Assembly (NCBI GenBank): GCA_003996215.1
Contig: QJPP01001771.1
Coordinates: 62,001 to 126,000 of the forward strand
Direction: 5' to 3'
From: Jaltomata sinuosa
Taxonomy: Eukaryota > Streptophyta > Magnoliopsida > Solanales > Solanaceae
Length of the DNA: 64,000 bases
Part shown: positions 23,131 to 33,136 of the stretch, piece after piece
Layout of the letters: every line of letters begins with the position of its first letter
How positions within the stretch are numbered: position 1 is the first letter of the stretch
Translations under genes and position numbers: made by a program
Notes under the pieces: generated by a model
Seen by the model: only the letters and a program-made list of their open reading frames with translations
Databases searched by the model: none
Told to the model about the DNA's origin: nothing

Positions 23131-24615
23131 TGATAAGTCGGTAATCTACCAACTTATTGAGCCTATATCCATGAATTATTGCTATGTTTTGAATAGATTT
23201 AGAGGTTCTTATGGACTTTATTGATGTCTATGCAGGTACTTTTGATAAATGATGAGAAACAAGGAAATGGACCTAAAAAGAGCTAAAAAGGAGTGAAGTG
23301 TGAAGTGTTCGAAAAAGCTGGAGATTCTAACCTGATATGCGGTGGCCATGCGACATGCATAAGCTGAGGTATGAACCGCACCTCCTCCACATAAAGATGC
23401 AAAAGCCACTGAAGAATCTGCTAAGGGGTGTGGTCGTTGTGCGACGCACATATCCCAAGGTGCGAACCACACCCCCTTCGCATGAAGCACTCAAAGTTAG
23501 ATGAAGTCACTGGTCTGACTAAAGAGGGTGTGTGATGTGCACATCACGACGTGTGAATCACACGTTGGGCTGCACACCACCTGAAGGGTCAAAATTTTAG
23601 TGACGTCTTGGGAAACTATAAAAGGCCAATTTAAGCACAATTGTAAGAGGGACTTCAGTCCAGAATATTTTAGAAAACTTTTTTCACTGATAACAAGTTT
23701 TCCTCTATAAAGAGAAAAGAGTTTGAATCCATTCTCTTGGTTAACCATTTACGTACTCAAATTGACCTTAGAACTAGAGATTCAGCTCCAATGAAGAGGA
23801 TTTTGACTTACCCATTTGATATATCTCTCTCCTTTGCTATGAGTGGCTAATTTCTCTTGTCTAGGGGTGTGTTGATGATGCGTGCTTGACAAATGGGTGT
23901 GGGTGTTGTTAATTCATCTTTATAATTTCTTATTTGACATGGGTCTTGTAGTTTCACCAAGTTTTAATCCTAAAATTGGTGGTTGCAAATATTAATTTTC
24001 ATTACTTGAATATGTGATTGCTTGAAAGAGGATTTCATGGTTTCGACTGTGAAATTACTAGTGGGAACTTGGGGATCCATCCAGATTTGAGGCTAGAAAT
24101 AGCTCTTATCGAAGGAATCACCCACTTAAGGGTCTAAGATAGAGATAGTGTGACCTCCCCAATCTTAGAATGGTTGTTTGTTGATCAAACCGATAATGCT
24201 CTAACAAAGATTATCGGATATATGGTTGTTGATTGAGAGATAACAATCCATACCCATGACTAATGCTACTTATGTCAATTAGCAAGAATAAGTGTGAATT
24301 GATAATCACCCTATCCCATGATTAAAGCCCCATCAGATACACATCCCTAGTCGCCTACTCAATTTGGTACATCCTCTTTCGTTTATTTACTTTAATTTGA
24401 ATTGTGATTGTAGTGATAACATCCCAATTCCCCCAACCTTTTACTTTTCATATTTAAGCACTTACTCTCATCTTGAATTCACTTCAATACAATATTCATT
24501 TAGCTAGCTCCAAGTCCCTTGGGTACGACCCCAACACCTGTTAGGAATCATAAATTTTGTTTTCCTGCACGATCGCTGTGACCTCCAACTTTGGGGATCA
24601 CGATTTGAGCGTTCA
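23131..24615 (+). mobile_element. 5' LTR of Athila-type element (1485 bp)
   Basis: It starts TGATAAGTCGG and ends TTTGAGCGTTCA just before the PBS. It carries GTGCG/CGCAC words (about 23330-23560), TGACGTC at 23601 and TATAAAA at 23617-23623. The transcript start is therefore expected near 23650. Short frames within it (23218-23490 and 23497-23748, minus) are not genes. Confidence 0.85.
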
Positions 24616-24622
24616 TCAAAAA

Positions 24623-24643
24623 TGACGTCTTTTTTGGGGACTT
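24623..24643 (+). promoter_or_regulatory. Degraded primer binding site
   Basis: TGACGTCTTTTTTGGGGACTT lies seven bases after the LTR end. Athila elements usually carry TGGCGCC... with GGGGACTT here. The 5' part has changed by G-to-A and C-to-T type steps, while TGGGGACTT is kept. The call rests on position and partial match. Confidence 0.6.
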
Positions 24644-24745
24644 GAGTTGATAGCTATTTTTTATTGTTGATTTGAAATCACTTTGAGAGTACTTGTTTCT
24701 TTTACTTTTGTTTGTTGTTTGTGTTGTGATTAAGCTGGCTATACT

Positions 24746-26275
24746 ATGAATGAGGCCGACGACAATGAGAGCATTGACGGCTTCATCGAGGCCGACGAGG
24801 CTAAGCCTATAATGCAAGGGGGTGTGGGTGCAATCCGCCTACCCCCCATGGTAGGAAATGTTGTCTTTCATGTGACTAGCACCATGCTTCACTTGATTCA
24901 AATGAAGGGGATGTTTAGTGGAGCAGCACATGAGAATTCCAACCGATATATTTGGAACTTCGGGGAGATTTTCCGACCATATATTATTCAAAACATCTCT
25001 CAATAGTCCATCTGATTGCACCTATTCCCCTTTTTCTTAATGGGTGAAGGCACGACATGGTTGGAAGAATTGTCAGACGGGTTTATAACATCTTGGGCTG
25101 AGTTGGTTGAAGCATTCACTTCTAAATTCTTTCCTCCGTCTTGCATGAAGTAACTAAGAGACGAGATTACCAACTTTAGGCAACTGCCGGATGAACCCCT
25201 ACATGAGGCTTGGTTGCGCTTCCAGAAGAAGCTTATCTTATGTCCAAATAAAGATTTATTGGACAATGTATTGCTTCATAGTTTTTATCGATCACTGAAT
25301 TCCTTGAACAAGGCGATGGCTAACAACCTTAAAGGTGGCACCTTCATGGATATGCAATTTCCCGTTGCCTCGGCTTTTATAGAACGGATGATGAAAACCA
25401 ACCAATCCTGGTATACATGAGAGGAGGATTTTCCAACCTCAAGATCATCCCCATCCATCTTGGCAAATGAGATTAGAAAGAGAGGGGAAATTCAAGATGA
25501 AACAATGGCCAAGATGATGACCCAAATCGATCTCTTGGCAAATCATGTGATTGGTGCTAAGAGGGTGAGTACTGTGAGTGCACCAGAAATAAGACCTAAT
25601 GATGATGAGCTCATGACTGTGGTTAATGGAAAGCTATGCTTTGTATCAGCGGGTTCTCATCCCGAGTACTATTGCCCGAGGGAGGAGAACCAAGGTTGGA
25701 TAAGAGATGATCGGGACAAGTATGGTGATCAATACAACTACCAAAGCCCTTATGTGCCCCCAAACAAAGTTGGTTCCCTCTACCAACTGACCACAAGCAA
25801 TCCTTGGCATTCCAAGTTACAGGACATATTTTCCTTGGTACTAAAAAAAGTGGACACAACACACGCCGGGGTACATGAGATTAAAATCGAAGTCTCAACA
25901 CTTCATAAGACTGTGAGCTCTCATTCAACCTCCATCAAACAACTTGAAGTCCAAATGGATCATCTTTCCATTCAAATAAGACCGGGGATAAAGGCATCAC
26001 TTCCTAGTAACATCACCACTAACCATAAAAGTGATGGGCATATCATGGCAATTGTTACTAGGATTGGAAGAACAACTAGTGAAATAAGAGAACATGTTGT
26101 GAAGTCGGTTACAAATCCAAGGGAGCCTATTGTGGAAGCGGTGAAGAAGCCAAGTGACAAAGATAAGTAGGTGGTGCATGAGAATGTTGTTGAAACTCCG
26201 GAGGTAAGGGAAGAACTTTGTGCATCGAGTGTCCCAAAAAATGTTGAAAGTGATGATGAGAAGAAAGAGGTGTAA
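24746..26275 (+). pseudogene. Athila-type Gag
   Basis: It begins at ATG 24746 (MNEADDNESIDGFIEADEAK). The first frame (24746-25006) contains RLPPMVGNVVFHVTSTMLHL. The capsid region continues with WLEELSDGFITSWAELVEAF and KFFPPS (about 25050-25137), LRDEITNFRQLPDEPLHEAW (about 25154-25213) and RFQKKLILCPNK, all typical of the retrotrans_gag domain in Athila. A 236-codon frame (25460-26170) is the C-terminal part, and after a TAG at 26168 it runs on to 26275. The one stretch without a clear frame lies around 25003-25020. No zinc knuckle was seen, which is usual for this clade. Confidence 0.85.
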
Positions 26276-26319
26276 CTTCCTCCCCAAGTGACCATCGATG
26301 ATGAGGTAGACCCCCTCTT

Positions 26320-27183
26320 GTGCAAAGCATGCTAACCACAATCCCTAAAGGACCTCCTCCGTACCCTCATACGCTAAATAAGAAGAAGGAAGAACAAAAA
26401 TTTAGCAAGTTTGTTGACATGTTCAGCAAGCTGTCAATAAACATTCCTTTGGTCGAATCTCTAATGCAGATGCCAGGGTACTCCAAATTTATGAAGGAGT
26501 TACTTAAAAAGAATAAGGTGGTTGATGTGGTCACGATTGATATTTCACACAGTTGTAGTGCGGTGATGACTAGCAATAGAAGATCCGGGTGCGTTCACTA
26601 TACCATGTACGGTTGGAATGTTTGTATTCCGAAAGGCCTTGTGCGACTTGGGGGCAAGCATCAACTTGATGCCCCTTATAATTTTCAAGAATCTAGGATT
26701 GGGCACACCCAAGCCTACTTCTATACGGCTACTCATGGCTGATAGGTCCATTAAGCAGCCTGTAGGGGTCTTGTTTGATGTATTGGTTAAGGTGGACAAA
26801 CTGATTCTTCCGCCGGATTTTGTCATCTTGGATTGTGAGGTATATATGGAGGTACCCATTATTTTGGTGTGACCATTGTTGGCTACAAGGAGGTCCCTTG
26901 TTGATGTAAAGCCCGGAGAACTCAAATTCCGAGTGGGCGATGAAATAGTGACTTTTAACGTTTGCCATCCCACAAGGCCTCTAGATGATTTGAGAGTAAT
27001 ATCGGTGATAGAATTGGAAGGCAAGTTTAATGATGCCCTTGGAGAGTGTGAAGTGGGAAAGATACCCGTGTTTGATTTATTGCTAAGAAGGAAACATGAT
27101 AACATCTCTAAGATATTGATGGAGCACTTTCCCTTTTTGGGATGGGTCCATGCCAACCAGATTGGCATGCTTTCCGACAACAG
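26320..27183 (+). pseudogene. Athila-type gag-PR linker and aspartic protease
   Basis: The frame at 26320-26742 opens with the linker, including KFSKFVDMFSKLSINIPLVE and MPGYSKFMKELLKK (about 26400-26510), a strong Athila signature. A frameshift near 26600-26640 leads into CDLGASINLMPLIIFKNLG (26645-26700), the protease active site with DLGAS; the catalytic Asp is present. The fold continues through PTSIRLLMADRSIKQPVGV and PPDFVILDCE to 26872, a TGA at 26870, then 26876-27187 in another frame. The frame ends with WVHANQIGMLSDNS. RT should follow but does not. A 242-codon antisense frame at 26545-27273 is a shadow. Confidence 0.85.
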
Positions 27184-27186
27184 TTG

Positions 27187-27941
27187 AGGTTGAGGTACTA
27201 TCATCGAGCCGTGACGTAAAATCAAGTGATTCTTGGGAGTCAACCCAAGTGTCTTTACTTTAAGTTTCTTCACCTGTTCTTATTTTTTGTGATTTTCAGG
27301 GAATTCATAAAGTGGAAATGAACAAGTACAAAATAGGGATGAACGATGTTGTGTGGAAGACTATGCAGACTACACAAGTAATTGTACGTGTCCCATAGCT
27401 CACCGCATGCCAAAAAAGAGTGCCTGAAGGGGATTTAAAAAGGTAGAGATGATGTGCACTAGTCCATGCAGACCGCATGAGCCCAAGTGTGCGTCGCACC
27501 TCCATCGCATGGCAAACTAGATGCACAGGCAAAACTAAGGGAGAAAATGGGCAATATGCGACACGCCATGCATTTCGCACCTTGCCTTGTGCGAATAGCA
27601 TGTTGCACGGTGCACGGAAGATAAATTTGAATTTTAATTGACCTAACCCATTGGTCAACCCGACCCGGAGATGACCCGACTCAACTTTCTTATTCTTTTC
27701 TACTTATGTTTGCCTCCTTCACCACCTTCACCATATTTTCTCTCCTAACTTCACAATTTCTCTCCCAAACTTCTCCCTAGGTCCCTCAAAGTTCCCCAAA
27801 AATCGTCTCCTCCTCTCACCCAACCATCTCCACCACCACTGCCGCTATTATTTCTCTGGTGAGGTCTACTTGGGTCACCATTGTTGAAGTCCATAAAAGC
27901 TTTCATTTTCACTCCTCCCTTTATAATCTTCACCTATTGAT
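27187..27941 (+). other. Spacer between protease and extra ORF; candidate leader or promoter
   Basis: This is non-coding. TTTTTGTGATTTTCAG/GG at 27285-27300 looks like a splice acceptor. GTGCG-T-CGCAC at 27489-27499 and nearby GCGACACGCC and TTTCGCACC words repeat the palindrome vocabulary of this element's own LTR. The rest is pyrimidine-rich (27700-27850), like a 5' UTR. A spliced or internal-promoter transcript for the downstream ORF is possible but unproven. Confidence 0.5.
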
Positions 27942-29595
27942 TATGTCTTCCAATAGGCACCATCAAAAGATACGTGCCCTGAAGCACACTCCAAATATAG
28001 GTGTTCCTATACATAAGGCTGAGCATATTGAGTCGGGAGTCTGCTTTGGGCTCAGGGGAATTGAAGCCTACTATCTTAAGTTTCAAAATCACCCATTCTT
28101 GGAGGAAAATGGGTTCAATGTAGAAAATTTCCAAGAGGAATTCCCAAACATGACAAAGCAATTTCGCATAAGAGCTTGGGAACACTTTGCGAATAAACCA
28201 GGCCTCTACTTTCTTGAGTTGGTGTGGGAATTCTATGCCTCATACCGGGCCTGCCTCGACAAGCTAAATCACAATGGTCCAATAAGCAAGTTGCCATGCC
28301 TAAAGTCAGTGTTTGTACTAGGTAAAGAGGTGAACATTACCCCTGAAGCCATTCATTTTGCCATATGGGACGACGAGCTAATCCCTCAATTAAGGTACTT
28401 TGAATGTGTGGATAGAAAGAATGAAGAATATGAATGGTTTGCTAGTGTGATTGCTGAAAGAAACCCATTTTAGGCCACCTCAAAGGGGCGAATCCATCAC
28501 TCGGATCTTAGATTCGAAGCACGCATGTGGCTTGACTTTGTGAGCACAAGACTTATCTCGACCAGCCACACCACTAAAGTAACCATAGAGATGGAAATTC
28601 TCCTTGCATACATCATGAGAGGCCTCCATCTGAATGAAGGTGAGATCATAGCTGAACATCTCAAGAGAAAAGCGCGACATGACTCCACATCCATGGCTTT
28701 CCTCGTGCTCACAACTCTTCTATGTATCCAAACCAGGTGTCCTTTGTTTTCAGCATTTGACAAGGCCAGCCAAGCTAAGGGGATGGTTTTCTTGGACACA
28801 AAGAGGAATAAAGATTCCCCACATGTCAAAAGAAGGCAGCTCGTTTCAACTTCACATGCTACCACACCGATGTCTCGAGTTAACAACATTGTGCATGATC
28901 AATGAGGGGCTTCACCCTTGTATTAGGGAGCTTCGAGCACGGTGCATGGGGCATCTAGGGCCACTTATTCAGGTAATTTTCTTAAACTTGCTCAACTTAC
29001 TAACAAAAATGAGGAACTTCTACAAAAGTTAGCCAAGGACATCCTAACCTTGATTCAATCCGCGATCAAGTCGGCACTGAAACCAGTTGTGTCAAGTGTG
29101 AGCAAGCTATGTGCTAGAGTGGAGACCATGGAGATGGAGGTTGAGGAGCTCACACAAGTGATTCTGCATGTTCAAACAAATAGGGATCCTAACTTACCGA
29201 CCCCGAGTTCAACTTCTCCTCGAAAGTGTGCTAGCCCTCTAGATGATTGGTGCATAAATTGAGACCCGGTCGATGAAGAGGAAATATCTAAGGTACAGGA
29301 GGATAGGGCACCAGTCAAGATTGTCCCCGAAGTTACAGAGTTGGTCATCCAAAATCACCCAGGACCTCCCATGACATATGTGAGAGAATGGGGACTTCAG
29401 TCGAGGTTCTCGTACCATGAGTTGATGACTTACTCAGACATGTGGGTTGTGGAACCATCGGGGCTCATTCAAGTCTGGTGGTACCCATCGATTCCACCGG
29501 TGGAAAGGTTTCAAATAGATATTGCCCATGCCTATATGCCCCCACCGGTACCACTAGCTCCACCGGCACCTCAACCTCCTAGACCACCACATTAG
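27942..29595 (+). pseudogene. Long extra ORF, plant 'putative transposon protein' type
   Basis: One reading frame of 551 codons from ATG 27942 (MSSNRHHQKIRALKHT) to TAG 29593. It is broken only by stops at 28471 (TAG), 28903 (TGA), 28924 (TAG) and 29260 (TGA), with no frameshift. Segments WEFYASYRACLD, LGKEVNITPEAIHFAI, ARMWLDFVSTRLISTSHTT and VTIEMEILLAYIMRGLHLNEG resemble a domain annotated in plants as 'putative plant transposon protein' (from memory, probably Pfam PF20167). A helical, possibly coiled-coil part follows (LLQKLAKDILTLIQSAIKS, VETMEMEVEELTQ), then a Pro-rich tail ending PPAPQPPRPPH. In Athila relatives an extra, sometimes env-like ORF sits here after pol. I see no signal peptide or clear membrane segment, so I do not call it an envelope. 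Confidence 0.75.
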
Positions 29596-31645
29596 TTTTA
29601 CTCAAGAAGGCACCATCATCATCATTAGCCTATTCAGGGAGTTTTTGGCACTTCTTCTTATTTGTATAACTTTTTGTGCATCGGGGCTATGCTTACTTTA
29701 AGTTTGGGGGAGCTTGTAACTATTAATATTGTGATGCTTATTATGTTGACATTGCCCTCGCCGGGCCCTTTTGATTATGTTTTATTTTTATTTTTGAGCT
29801 TATTTGTGCCCTCACCGGGCTTGATTTTTGTTAATTGAGATTGCGTTGCCGGGTTGAATTTACATGCCCCATTGTTTCACTACTCGTGCTTTACAAATGC
29901 GTTAAAGGCCTAAGTTGAGTCTTGTTTTAAAATGAATCATGAGCGCGTAATTTGGATATTGCCTTGTTAATAGTAGTTTAGAAATAAACTCCGAGGGTTT
30001 TCTTAATACCACGGTTCTTTTCCAAGTAGCAAAAGTTTTGATTATTTTCTTTTTCTTTTCTTCTGTTTTTATGTCGAACTTGGTTGGTGTTTCCCTATGA
30101 TAGATTGAGAGGTGACTTTCTTAAGGGAAAATGCCAAGTTTTAATTTTAGAATTGAGTCTGTAGTTGCTTGTCTAGAAATGGGCTCACCAAGAAAATTCT
30201 CTTGGCAAAGTGTTTTAAAAATAAAAGGAAGAAGGGAAATAAATTTTTGATGAAAAGCATTCTCTTGTCATGACTTGCACACTCTTGCTTTAGCTTGATT
30301 GACTCACAAAAGAGTGTGTAATGAACTCGGAATAACTTGTCGAAAATCATTTGTCCCAATTGATTTTAAGACTAATGAAAGACGTCTTGTGGCATGATGC
30401 CTTGTGTGGTGAGGCATTACCTCGATTCTTGTGCATAAGTGTCGTCTAGAACTTGCCCCGAATGTGATTCAAGGCAAAATTCTAGGTGTGACCGAGCTTG
30501 GAAGATGACCTTAGGCCCTTTTTGATAGCCACTTCGCCCAAATAACTTCCCATGACTTCAACCCTAGTGAAACCCTTTGAGCTTGTGATCGTTCTTTGGC
30601 ACCTTGTTAACACCTTCACCTTTTTGGAACTCTATCTTGGCACCCATCCTCCCTAATTGCTTGAGAATGAAATATAAGCTAAAATCCTAAGTTCTGGAGG
30701 GCGATAAAGGATAACATAGGCAAATGCTTAAGTTTGGGGGTGTATGTGATCAAATGATGAGAAGAAAAGAAGTGCACTCAAAAGTGCAAGGTAGCACCTT
30801 AGGTTGGAATTGAAAATTTTCTCCAAAAGTTCAATCCAATGAGAAAAATGAAAAGCAAAATTAGGTGCTACCAAAAAAAAGGCGATACAAGGAGTTTGAA
30901 GAATCGTGAGTAAAAAGGAGAAATCTTGAGTTGTGTGAGGGAGAAATAAGGTGAAGTTGAAAATTGAAAATGTAAGCGGTGTTTGAAATGAGAACAAAGA
31001 GAATTAGGAAGGTGTAACCACTTGAACCAAATGAAATCCTCACCTTAGCCCTAGCCAACATCCTAACCCGCAAGTCCTTGGTGATTCCGAGCTTTGCTAC
31101 CCTACATTAGTGGCAATATACATAAATGGCAAGCCTATGGTTCAACACATATGCACTTGAACTTCCTTGAGAGAGTGAGAGTCTTTTTGGTTCTCCTATA
31201 ATCTCGATTGTTTGTGAATTGAATGATTGTGAGTGGGATTCTCTCTTGTGGTGAGTGGCATCATGCACTCGAATTGAAACATGAGGTCTCTATTTCAATT
31301 GAGGGGAATGAATGAGACAATTTGTGTGGCGAATCTCGAGGCAAACCTTGATGGTCTATGCCAATGACTTGAGAGGCTTAAATGTCTTGTTCTGAATGAC
31401 AAAATTCCCTTTATTTTAAATGAAAATGAAGTCCTTTTGATTTATTTTTTTTTAAATGACCAAATGCCTTGAATCTGTGGTGGTTCAAATTGAGATGAGC
31501 ATCGTAGTTGAGTCTTTTGTTTATTCTTTTTCTTTTTTTTAGTATAGATTAGTCTTTTGTGCCTTAATTGAGTCTAGATCATAAGTCACTCCTTGCCTTG
31601 TGAGTATCTTGCTTGAGGACAAGCAATAGTTCAAGATTGGGGGTT
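29596..31645 (+). other. 3' untranslated region with three polypurine-like tracts
   Basis: No coding frame is supported. AAGTTTGGGGGAG at about 29699, AAGTTTGGGGGTG at about 30728 and AAGATTGGGGGTT at about 31633 are near-identical purine tracts; only the last touches an LTR and so is the functional-position PPT. The segment 30860-31070 is mildly repetitive and A/G-rich. Small minus-strand frames (30147-30359, 30728-31073) have no recognisable domain. Confidence 0.6.
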
Positions 31646-33136
31646 TGATAAGTCGGTAATCTACCAATTTATTGAGCCTATATCCATGAATTATTGCTAT
31701 GTTTTGAATACATTTAGAGTTTCTTATGGCCTTTATTGATGTCTGTGCAGGTACTTTTGATAAATGATGAGAAACAACGAAATGGACCCAAAAAGAGCTA
31801 TAAAGGAGTGAAGTGTGAAGTGTTCGAAAAAGGTGAAGATTCTGACCTGATATGCGGTGGCCGTGCAACACGCACAAGCCGAGGTGCGAACCGCACCTTC
31901 TTCGTATACAGCTGCAAAAGCCACTGAAGAATCTGCTAAAGGGTGTGGTTGTTGTGCGACGCGCACATCCCAAGGTGCAAACCGCACCCCCTTCACATGA
32001 AGCTCCCAAAGTTAGCTGAAGTCACTGGTACGACTAAAGAGGGTATGCAACGCGCACATCACAACATTCAAACCGCACGTCACACCGTATACCACCCGTA
32101 GGGCAATTTTGGCCTAAATTTAAGTGACGTTTTGGGAAACTATAAAAGGCCAATTTAGGCACAATTGTAAGAGGGACTTCAGACCTGAATATTTTAGAAA
32201 GATTTTTTCATTGAGAACAAGTTTTCCTCTCCAAATAGAAGAGGGTTTGAATCTATTCTCTTGGTTAACCATTTGTGTACTCAAATTGAGCTTAGAACTG
32301 GAGATTCGGCTCCAATGAAGAGGATTTTGACTTATCCATTTGGTATATATCTCTCCTTTGCTATGAGTGGCTAATTTCTCTTATCTAGGGGTATGTTGAT
32401 GATGGGTGCTTGGCAAATGGGTGTGGGTGTTGTTAATTCATCTTTATAATTGTTTATTTGACATAGGTGTAGTAGTTTCACACAGTTTTAATCCTAAAAT
32501 TGGTGGTTGCAAACATTAATTTTTATTACTTGACTATGTGATTGCTTGAAAGAGGATTTCATGGTTTCGGATGTGAAATTACTAGTGGAAACTTGGGATT
32601 CCATCTAGATTTGAGGCTAGAAATAGCTCTTGTTGAAGGAATCACCCACTTAAGGGTCTAAACTAGAGATAGTGTGACCTCCCCAAGCTTAGATTGGTTG
32701 TTTGTTGATCAAACTGATAATGCTCTAACCAAGATTATCAGATATATGGTTGTTGATCGAGAGATAACAATCCATACCCATGACCAATGCTACTTATGTC
32801 AATAAGAAAGAATAAGTGTGAATTGATAATCACCCTATCCCATAATTAAAGCTCCATCGGATACACATCCTTAGTTGACTACTCAATTTGGTACACCCGC
32901 TTTCGTTTATTTGCTTTGATTTGAATTATGATTGTAGTGACAACATTCCAATTCCCGTAACCTTTTACTTTTCATGTTTAAGCACTTACTCTCATCTTGA
33001 ATGCACTTCAATACAATCTTCATTTATCTATCTCCAAGTCCCTTGGGTACGACCCCGACACCTATTGGGAATTATAATTTTTTTTTGCTGCACGATCACC
33101 GTGACCTCCAACTTTGGGGAGCACAATTTGAGCACA
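31646..33136 (+). mobile_element. 3' LTR of Athila-type element (1491 bp)
   Basis: It starts TGATAAGTCGGTAATC at 31646 and ends TTTGAGCACA at 33136. GGTGCG-AAC-CGCACC (31883-31897) and GTGCG-ACG-CGCAC (31954-31966) are perfect short inverted repeats. TGACGT is at 32125-32130 and TATAAAA at 32141-32147. It is better preserved than the 5' copy in the palindromes. The frames at 31539-32009 (minus) and 32888-33202 (plus) are not thought to be genes. Confidence 0.85.

Larger units (their letters stand above)
23131..33136 (+). mobile_element. Athila-type element lacking RT, RNase H and integrase
   Basis: Two similar LTRs of about 1.49 kb (23131-24615 and 31646-33136) flank 7.0 kb. LTRs start TGATAAGTCGGTAATC, as in Athila relatives. 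The interior holds an Athila gag, the conserved gag-PR linker, a protease, a 760-bp spacer, one long extra ORF, and about 2 kb of non-coding DNA with purine-rich tracts. No RT, RNase H or integrase motif is present. LTRs differ at about 28 positions over the first 370 aligned bases (hand count). The flanking sequences do not match each other. Confidence 0.85.

Noticed and set aside
26545..27273. 242-codon minus-strand open frame, the longest in the window
   Set aside because: It lies exactly antisense to the Athila-type protease, which has clear motifs on the plus strand. It shows no domain of its own.
27942..29595. Envelope protein interpretation of the extra ORF
   Set aside because: No signal peptide or clear transmembrane segment could be seen. 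Position alone is not enough to call it env.
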